Positions 58,020 to 64,000 of a stretch of 64,000 bases of DNA are shown here, one piece after another. Location of the stretch: NCBI RefSeq assembly GCF_033097525.1, contig NZ_CP109907.1, positions 1,116,001 to 1,180,000 of the forward strand. The letters run 5' to 3'. How positions within the stretch are numbered: the stretch's first letter is position 1; each line of letters begins with the position of its first letter. Made by a program: the position numbers and the translations under genes. The DNA comes from Sphingobacterium sp. UGAL515B_05 (GTDB lineage: Bacteria; Bacteroidota; Bacteroidia; Sphingobacteriales; Sphingobacteriaceae). Below the pieces are notes generated by a model that was not told where the DNA came from, did not search any database, and saw only the letters and a program-made list of their open reading frames with translations.

Positions 58020-60839
58020 ATGCCAAGAAACACTTCCATTAAGTCGGTTTTAATCATCGGATCAGGTCCCATCGTTATCGGTCAAGCTTGTGAATTTGAT
58101 TATTCTGGATCTCAAGCATCCCTTTCATTGAAAGAAGAAGGTATTGAAGTATCCATCATCAACTCAAACCCTGCAACAATCATGACGGACAAAGTTGTTG
58201 CAGACAATGTCTACTTACTTCCATTAACATGCGAAAGTATTGAAGAAATTTTGCAAAAACACAACATTGACGCTGTACTTCCTACCATGGGTGGCCAGAC
58301 AGCTTTGAACTTATGTATCGAAGCTTCTAACCTAGGTCTTTGGGAAAAATACAACGTAAAAGTTATCGGTGTTGATGTTGCTGCCATTGAAAAAACTGAA
58401 AACCGTGAAGAATTCCGTCAATTAATGGTTGATATCGGTGTGGGCGTTGCAACATCCAAAATTGCAAACTCATTCCTTGAAGGTAAAGAAGCGGCACAAG
58501 AAATTGGCTATCCGCTTGTTATACGTCCATCTTATACTCTTGCAGGTACAGGAGGTGGATTTGTTCACAGAAAAGAAGATTTTGATGCGGCCTTAAATAG
58601 AGGTTTACACGCTTCACCAACACACGAAGTTTTGGTAGAGCAAGCGGTATTGGGCTGGAAAGAATTTGAGTTGGAATTACTTCGTGATACCAACGACAAT
58701 GTTATCATCATCTGTACCATTGAAAACTTTGATCCAATGGGTATCCACACTGGAGACTCAATCACTGTTGCACCAGGCATGACATTGTCAGACAAATGTT
58801 ATCAAGATATGCGTAATCAGGCTATTCTGATGATGCGTTCAATTGGTACATTTGCAGGTGGTTGTAACGTTCAGTTCTCTGTAAACCCGGAAAACGAAGA
58901 AATTATTGCCATCGAAATCAATCCACGTGTATCACGCTCTTCGGCTTTAGCATCGAAAGCAACGGGTTATCCAATTGCGAAGATTGCAGCTAAATTGGCG
59001 ATTGGTTACAACTTGGATGAATTGCAAAATCAGATCACAAAGACAACATCCGCATATTTTGAACCAACATTGGACTATGTGATCGTTAAGATCCCTCGTT
59101 TCAACTTCGATAAATTCAAAGGAGCAAACAAGGAATTAGGTCTACAGATGAAAGCAGTAGGTGAAGTAATGGCAATCGGCCGTACATTTATCGAAGCTTT
59201 ACAAAAAGCATGTCAATCATTGGAGACTGGCCGCGCTGGTTTAGGTGCTGACGGTCGTCAATGGAGAAACCTTGACGAAATCATGGATAGTTTGGAACAT
59301 CCAAGTGGTGACCGTTTATTCCATATCAAAGATGCTTTCGAATTAGGCGTTCCTTTGGAATCTATCCGTAAGGCAACACGTATCGACAAATGGTTCTTAG
59401 TACAGATCCAAGAGTTGGTACACCTTGAGCAAGAATTACGTCGTTATCAATTGAATAATATTCCACGCGATTTCTTCATGACCTTAAAACAAAAAGGTTA
59501 TTCAGATGTACAAATCGCATGGTTACTAGGAAATGTAACAGAGGATCAAGTTTACGATCGTCGTAAGGAGCTAGGTATCAACCGGGTTTACAAAATGGTC
59601 GATACTTGTGCTGCAGAATTCCCTGCACAAACACCATACTACTATTCGACATTCGAAGAAGAAAACGAATCGATCTCTTCAGACAGAAAGAAAATCATCG
59701 TTTTAGGTTCAGGTCCTAACCGTATCGGTCAGGGTATCGAGTTCGATTACTCGTGTGTACACGGTTTATTGGCAGCTAAAGAATCTGGTTACGAAGCGAT
59801 TATGGTTAACTGTAACCCAGAGACTGTGTCGACAGACTTCAATATGGCTGACAAATTATACTTCGAGCCCGTATTCTGGGAGCATGTACGTGAGATCATC
59901 GAATTAGAAAAACCAGAAGGTGTTATCGTTCAGTTGGGTGGACAAACGGCTCTTAAAATGGCTGAGCGTCTAGAGCAACTTGGCGTAAAAATCATCGGTA
60001 CTTCATTTGAGAATATGGACTTGGCAGAAGACCGTGGCCGTTTCTCCGATCTATTGAAAGAATTGGAAATTCCATATCCAAGATACGGTGTAGCAACTTC
60101 AGCAGAAGAAGCATTACAAGTTGCAAACGAAGTTGGATATCCAGTATTGGTTCGTCCTTCTTACGTATTGGGTGGACAAGGCATGAGCATTGTTATCAAC
60201 GATGAAGATTTAGAAAAAGCTGTTGTCAACTTGTTGAAAAACCTTCCTGGAAACCATATCCTGATCGACCACTTCTTGGATCGTGCAGAAGAAGCTGAAT
60301 CAGATTCAATCTGTGATGGTGAAGATGTACACATCATTGGTATGATGGAACATATTGAACCTGCTGGTATCCACTCAGGAGACTCTTCAGCTGTGTTGCC
60401 TCCATTTGGCCTATCACAAGCTGTTCAGGATAAAATGGAAGAATACTCCATTAAATTAGCAAAAGCATTGAACGTAAGAGGTCTATTAAACATTCAGTTT
60501 GCTGTAAAAGGTGAAAATGTATATGTTATCGAGGCTAATCCACGTGCATCACGTACGGTTCCTTTCATCGCTAAAGCTTATGATGTTCCTTACATCAATA
60601 TTGCAACTAAAGTCATGTTGGGTGTTAATAAATTGAAAGACTTTACGATCGAACGTAAACTGAAAGGATACGCGATTAAAGAACCTGTATTCTCTTTCAA
60701 TAAATTCCCTGAAGTAGACAAGCAATTAGGCCCTGAGATGAAATCAACTGGTGAAGCAATTCGCTTTATCAAAGATCTTCAAGATCCTTATTTCAGAGAA
60801 TTGTACAATCAAAAATCAATGTTTTTGAATGCACAATAA
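58020..60839 (+). CDS. carB: Carbamoyl phosphate synthase large subunit, without the allosteric domain
   Basis: CarB makes carbamoyl phosphate from bicarbonate, ATP and ammonia from CarA, for pyrimidines and arginine. The 939-residue protein has both ATP-grasp halves ([19 protein letters not shown] near 11 and [16 protein letters not shown] near 560) and the linking oligomerisation domain. It ends shortly after [14 protein letters not shown], so the C-terminal MGS-like regulatory domain of about 130 residues present in E. coli (1073 residues) is missing. The end is followed by a terminator, not by a frameshifted remainder. No carA is adjacent. Confidence 0.96.
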   Translation: MPRNTSIKSVLIIGSGPIVIGQACEFDYSGSQASLSLKEEGIEVSIINSNPATIMTDKVVADNVYLLPLTCESIEEILQKHNIDAVLPTMGGQTALNLCIEASNLGLWEKYNVKVIGVDVAAIEKTENREEFRQLMVDIGVGVATSKIANSFLEGKEAAQEIGYPLVIRPSYTLAGTGGGFVHRKEDFDAALNRGLHASPTHEVLVEQAVLGWKEFELELLRDTNDNVIIICTIENFDPMGIHTGDSITVAPGMTLSDKCYQDMRNQAILMMRSIGTFAGGCNVQFSVNPENEEIIAIEINPRVSRSSALASKATGYPIAKIAAKLAIGYNLDELQNQITKTTSAYFEPTLDYVIVKIPRFNFDKFKGANKELGLQMKAVGEVMAIGRTFIEALQKACQSLETGRAGLGADGRQWRNLDEIMDSLEHPSGDRLFHIKDAFELGVPLESIRKATRIDKWFLVQIQELVHLEQELRRYQLNNIPRDFFMTLKQKGYSDVQIAWLLGNVTEDQVYDRRKELGINRVYKMVDTCAAEFPAQTPYYYSTFEEENESISSDRKKIIVLGSGPNRIGQGIEFDYSCVHGLLAAKESGYEAIMVNCNPETVSTDFNMADKLYFEPVFWEHVREIIELEKPEGVIVQLGGQTALKMAERLEQLGVKIIGTSFENMDLAEDRGRFSDLLKELEIPYPRYGVATSAEEALQVANEVGYPVLVRPSYVLGGQGMSIVINDEDLEKAVVNLLKNLPGNHILIDHFLDRAEEAESDSICDGEDVHIIGMMEHIEPAGIHSGDSSAVLPPFGLSQAVQDKMEEYSIKLAKALNVRGLLNIQFAVKGENVYVIEANPRASRTVPFIAKAYDVPYINIATKVMLGVNKLKDFTIERKLKGYAIKEPVFSFNKFPEVDKQLGPEMKSTGEAIRFIKDLQDPYFRELYNQKSMFLNAQ

Positions 60840-60850
60840 GACATATCAAT

Positions 60851-60890
60851 AAAATAGAAAAGGCTTGCATTTGCAAGCCTTTTCTATTTT
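60851..60890. terminator. Bidirectional terminator between carB and the FGE-like gene
   Basis: A near-perfect 19-bp stem AAAATAGAAAAGGCTTGCA with its complement. It overlaps the last codons of the opposite gene, whose stop lies at 60884. Confidence 0.93.
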
Positions 60891-61921
60891 ATATCTTTTA
60901 CACAGCGGAACCCAACATTATTTGTAGGACTGTTGACCTCCCCTTTTCCTCTGCTTCCGGCTTTATACCTTTCGCAATATTGATCATTGCAAAGAAATGA
61001 CCCGCCCCGCTGAACGCGTTTTTCAAGATTTGGTTCCTGCGGATCATAAGAATCTTGTGGTCCTTTGGGGTTAGCAGTTGTACTATGCTGATAATAATCG
61101 GGTCTATAAAAATCAGCACACCATTCCCACACATTCCCTTCCATATCGTACAGTCCCAACGCATTTGCCTGAAATGATTTTACAGGCGCAGTCCCCTCAA
61201 AGCCATCTTCCTTTGAATCTTGTACAGGAAACTTTCCCTGGTAAATATTGGCGGTCCATTTACCATTAGGCTTCAAGTCTTTGCCCCAATAATACAAGTC
61301 ATCGTTTGCATCTTTACGTCCTCTAGCCGCATATTCCCATTCCGCTTCTGTAGGTAATCGTTTGCCTGCCCATTTCGCGTAAGCTGCAGCATCTTCATAG
61401 GCAACCTGAACAACCGGATAATTCATTTTATCCTTTATCGAGCTATTCGGTCCCTCGGGATGTTGCCAGTTTGCACCGGGGACATACTCCCACCACATCA
61501 GGTAATTATTTAAGGAATTGAGTTCTTTGGGTTTAGAAAACACAGCCGATCCCGGGACTAACATCTTGGGATCTACCCCTGGAAAGTCTTTCGGATCCAG
61601 TTCCCGTTCAGCTACTGTAACGTAGCCCGTCTCCTTTACAAACTGCGCAAACTGTGCATTTGTGACCTCATGTTCGTCCATATAAAATGAATTCAGTTGC
61701 ACCTGATGTAAAGGCTTACTATCTTCAAAATTCGAACTTCCCATCAAAAATTTGCCCCCTTCGACTAATATCATCTTGTCTGTAGTCTTACTTTTTAACT
61801 GAGCAATTTGGGATTTTATCATACCTGCGCGCGTAGGTATATTTTCCCCGACACAACAGGAAAGTGTATCCTTGGTGGAAAATAACGATAAACAGGTCAT
61901 TAGAGTCAGATTGAATAACAT
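60884..61921 (-). CDS. Formylglycine-generating enzyme family protein with the full Cys pair
   Basis: The 345-residue exported protein belongs to the FGE-sulfatase (SUMF1) family: MILVEGGKFLMGSSNFED, HEVTNAQFAQFV, KRLPTEAEWEYAARG, LYDMEGNVWEWCADFY and NVGFRC. Cys311 and Cys316 in GGSFLCNDQYCERY sit like Cys336 and Cys341 of human FGE, which bind copper and oxidise sulphatase cysteines to formylglycine. Many family members (EgtB-like, PvdO, GldK-like) lack this pair, so true FGE activity is plausible. The gene follows the GH109 gene by 69 bases. ATG 61921 is preferred to GTG 61948. Confidence 0.9.
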   Translation of the reverse strand: MLFNLTLMTCLSLFSTKDTLSCCVGENIPTRAGMIKSQIAQLKSKTTDKMILVEGGKFLMGSSNFEDSKPLHQVQLNSFYMDEHEVTNAQFAQFVKETGYVTVAERELDPKDFPGVDPKMLVPGSAVFSKPKELNSLNNYLMWWEYVPGANWQHPEGPNSSIKDKMNYPVVQVAYEDAAAYAKWAGKRLPTEAEWEYAARGRKDANDDLYYWGKDLKPNGKWTANIYQGKFPVQDSKEDGFEGTAPVKSFQANALGLYDMEGNVWEWCADFYRPDYYQHSTTANPKGPQDSYDPQEPNLEKRVQRGGSFLCNDQYCERYKAGSRGKGEVNSPTNNVGFRCVKDIK

Positions 61922-61990
61922 AATTAAAGATAAACATAAAAGGGGCACAATAAAAAGTTCCCCTTCAATAAGTCATTTTATATAAGCGGA

Positions 61991-63397
61991 CTATACGCCC
62001 AATTGTATATTTTCTTTTTTCGCTGATCTAGCACGAATAGGCGTATTTCCACCGCCTTTTAACGTGATTTCTACCGGCGTATTATTTTTCCATGCACCCT
62101 TTGTGAAATCCGGTACATCAACTGTTTTACAGTTCTTTTCTACAGATTCGAAACTCAATGGCACGATACAGCTCCATGAAGCAGCATCATAGACATCCTG
62201 GTCCAAAGGTAATCCGTTGCGCAAACAGTCAATCAGACGCCAGTCCATCATAAAATCCATGCCACCGTGTCCACCAACCTGTTTTGCCTGCTCACCAATA
62301 TATTTCACCAATTCTGGTGTGTATTTATCGTACAGTTCTTTTAATTTCTGTTCTGTAATGAATTCATGGCCAAAAGCAATATTCTCCGTAGGATACTTTT
62401 GTGCAAACCCTTTGGTTCCACTTAGTGTATGTAATCTAGAGTAAGGTCTAGGAGAAGTGACATCATGCTGCAGCATAATCGTTTTTCCTTTTGCGGTGCG
62501 GATAAGCGTTGTATTCATATTACCACGGTATTTCTTTCCGACAAATTCCTGGAAAAAAGAATCCTTGGCCGCTAGCGCTTTTGCTTTTTCTCCCATCATA
62601 AAATCATTGGAAGACATTGCCACAAGATGATCCATCTTATCCCCTCTATTGATATTTAAGCATTGTGCCACAGGCCCAAGTCCATGAGTAGGGTATAGAT
62701 TTCCATTTAATTTTATATTTTCTCTCAGGCGCCACATGTTATCATAGCCATTCTTTGCAAAATTAAGATCCAGCAAATCGTGAATATAAGCACCCTCGGC
62801 ATGGACGAGTTCGCCAAACAAGCCTTGGCGTACCATATTCAATGTCAGCATTTCGAAGAAATCATAACAGCAATTTTCCAACATCATACAATGCTTTTTA
62901 GTCGCTTCAGATGTCTTCACGACCTCCCAACAATCTTTGATCGTCAAAGCAATCGGCACTTCACAAGCCACGTGATTACCCGCTTTCATCGCGGCAATAC
63001 TCATTGGAGTATGATAATCCCAAGGCGTACAAATATAGACCAGATCGAGTTTCTCTTCCTTCAACAAGGATTTCCAGCCATCTTCACCTGAATATGCTTT
63101 CGGAGCTGTTAGACCTTTCGATGTAACGATTTTTGTTGCGCGTTCAACCCGATCCGGATGTTTGTCGCAAAGTGCGACAATTTCGCATCCCTCAATGAAG
63201 GACAACCGTTCAACAGCACCAGGACCGCGCATGCCCAGTCCAATCACTGCTACTCTGACTTTATCAATTTTTGGAGCTGCATAGCCACACATATTAAACG
63301 ACTCTGCTGCCGTATTGGCATTGACCAAAGTAGGGAGTGAAACAGCCAGTGATGACAATATTCCGGCCTTTTTTAGAAAATCTCTTCTAGAATCCAT
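61991..63397 (-). CDS. GH109-like NAD-dependent glycosidase (Gfo/Idh/MocA fold)
   Basis: The 468-residue protein begins with a twin-arginine signal (SRRDFLKKAG) and has a Rossmann fold (VAVIGLGMRGPGAVERL) and the C-terminal Gfo/Idh/MocA domain. MVRQGLFGELVHAEGAYIHDL, NLYPTHGLGPVAQCLNINRGD and GGHGGMDFMM match GH109 alpha-N-acetylgalactosaminidases, which use bound NAD to cleave GalNAc through a redox mechanism. Tat export fits delivery of a folded, cofactor-loaded enzyme. The specificity in this protein is inferred. The FGE-like gene follows in the same direction. Confidence 0.92.
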   Translation of the reverse strand: MDSRRDFLKKAGILSSLAVSLPTLVNANTAAESFNMCGYAAPKIDKVRVAVIGLGMRGPGAVERLSFIEGCEIVALCDKHPDRVERATKIVTSKGLTAPKAYSGEDGWKSLLKEEKLDLVYICTPWDYHTPMSIAAMKAGNHVACEVPIALTIKDCWEVVKTSEATKKHCMMLENCCYDFFEMLTLNMVRQGLFGELVHAEGAYIHDLLDLNFAKNGYDNMWRLRENIKLNGNLYPTHGLGPVAQCLNINRGDKMDHLVAMSSNDFMMGEKAKALAAKDSFFQEFVGKKYRGNMNTTLIRTAKGKTIMLQHDVTSPRPYSRLHTLSGTKGFAQKYPTENIAFGHEFITEQKLKELYDKYTPELVKYIGEQAKQVGGHGGMDFMMDWRLIDCLRNGLPLDQDVYDAASWSCIVPLSFESVEKNCKTVDVPDFTKGAWKNNTPVEITLKGGGNTPIRARSAKKENIQLGV

Positions 63398-63421
63398 AAT
63401 TTAAAGTTCATATAAATTTAA

Positions 63422-63439
63422 AGGGACCAATTGGTCCCT
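63422..63439. promoter_or_regulatory. Perfect 18-bp palindrome just before the GH109 start
   Basis: AGGGACCAATTGGTCCCT reads the same on both strands and lies 24 bases upstream of ATG 63397. It looks like an operator or the site of a leader hairpin. Confidence 0.6.
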
Positions 63440-63582
63440 CTAAAAAATCACCTATTTTAAAACAAACTAAACAGTCAATAGAAAAATCCTTTTGGATTGG
63501 ATTTATATTTGGTTCTTATGTAAGAACTTAATCTCTATAACAATAATATAACACTTTTTTCTAAATAAAAAATGAAACTTGA

Positions 63583-63619
63583 AAGCAATCGTTTGCTTAA
63601 TCTACACAAACGATTGCTT
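63583..63619. promoter_or_regulatory. Paired CG-centred operator-like sites
   Basis: AAGCAATCGTTTG (63583-63595) is repeated in inverted orientation as CAAACGATTGCTT (63607-63619), 11 bases apart. Each half contains GCAATCGTTTG, itself a near-palindrome around CG of the kind bound by LacI-family regulators. Confidence 0.55.
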
Positions 63620-64000
63620 AATTTTTTATCATCGTTGTTTTTCAATCGATATTCATCAGCCACAAAGTTTTCAATAATGAAATCCCTGATAGGATAAGCC
63701 CATTATAATCGGTTACTCTAGCAGGGAATATCGAGCTGCATTTGCTAGCGTTATACAATTGTAACTACACAGAGGTATAGCTGCAGGTATAATGTTATAT
63801 TACGTTCCTGACTGTAATGTGTACATAAAAAGATCATAGTCATGTTGTTAATGATATTTGCCCATAAAGTTTAATAATAGTATAGAATAGCTGTATAGTG
63901 TGTAATTCTGGTAGCTATATCTGTAACCACTACCGGTATACTTCCCAACAGTCGGATAGCATATACAGTATTATAAGTAGCTACTGCAAGACCAATTGAT

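Larger units (their letters stand above)
63398..64000. other. Long intergenic region upstream of the GH109 gene
   Basis: Besides the 18-bp palindrome and the paired operator-like sites there is a plus-strand TATATTTG at 63504-63511 without a matching TTG. From about 63760 the sequence is rich in short GTATA/TATAG repeats and has no open frame of note. No gene is visible to the window edge. Confidence 0.5.

Overview
The window reads as a chromosomal segment of a Bacteroidota bacterium of the Sphingobacteriaceae, most likely Sphingobacterium or a close relative. The reasons are the protein families present (GLPGLI protein next to a TonB-receptor-type barrel, DUF6427, DUF2480, DUF3109, CcmD-like protein, GH109), the almost complete lack of Shine-Dalgarno sites, and repeated promoters of the Bacteroidota type (TTG, 18-20 bases, TAnnTTTG). 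I see no phage, insertion sequence, integrase or CRISPR array. It is mostly ordinary core genome.

Layout. 1-2.7 kb: PhoH ATPase (cut by the window edge), a SAM hydroxide adenosyltransferase-family protein and a small coiled-coil membrane protein. 2.85-4.7 kb: an MsbA-type ABC exporter broken by a one-base frameshift. 4.8-8 kb: a YtxH-like protein, then ccmB-ccmC-ccmD-like haem/cytochrome c maturation genes and a DUF6427 membrane protein. 8.1-16.7 kb: envelope and housekeeping genes (outer membrane barrel, LptC, PpiD-like foldase, DUF2480, DUF3108, DUF3109, polyprenyl diphosphate synthase, TerC). 17-29 kb: peptidases and envelope enzymes (C1B peptidase, two tandem thioredoxin-TPR proteins, prolyl oligopeptidase, M1 peptidase), LpxH-like hydrolase, Crp/Fnr regulator, SMR exporter, release factor 1 and four identical tRNA-Asp genes. 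29-31 kb: small ferredoxin, MFS exporter and a long pentanucleotide (TTACC) repeat. 31-37 kb: a large GH2 beta-galactosidase and a two-gene unit of an ECF sigma factor plus a membrane protein that joins an anti-sigma-like N-terminus to a periplasmic trypsin-like protease. 37-46 kb: 1-Cys peroxiredoxin, acyl-CoA dehydrogenase, proBA, a barrel protein, uvrB. 45.6-48.7 kb: upp, a YkuK-like protein, a pnuC/nadR-like NAD salvage pair, bacilliredoxin. 48.9-54.3 kb: amidohydrolase lipoprotein and the GLPGLI/TonB-receptor pair. 54.5-60.8 kb: lipA, GH20 hexosaminidase, carB. 60.9-63.4 kb: a formylglycine-generating-type enzyme behind a GH109 glycosidase, preceded by strong operator-like dyads.

How the parts fit together. 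GH2, GH20 and GH109, all with export signals, suggest degradation of galactose- and N-acetylhexosamine-containing glycans. The two larger ones (GH2, GH20) end in matching chitobiase-like and F5/8C-like modules. The best candidates for something less described are the sigma factor/anti-sigma-protease fusion (35.3-37.0 kb), the TTACC array with a promoter-like element pointing into it (30.6-30.8 kb), and the paired CG-centred operators upstream of the GH109-FGE unit (63.4-63.6 kb).
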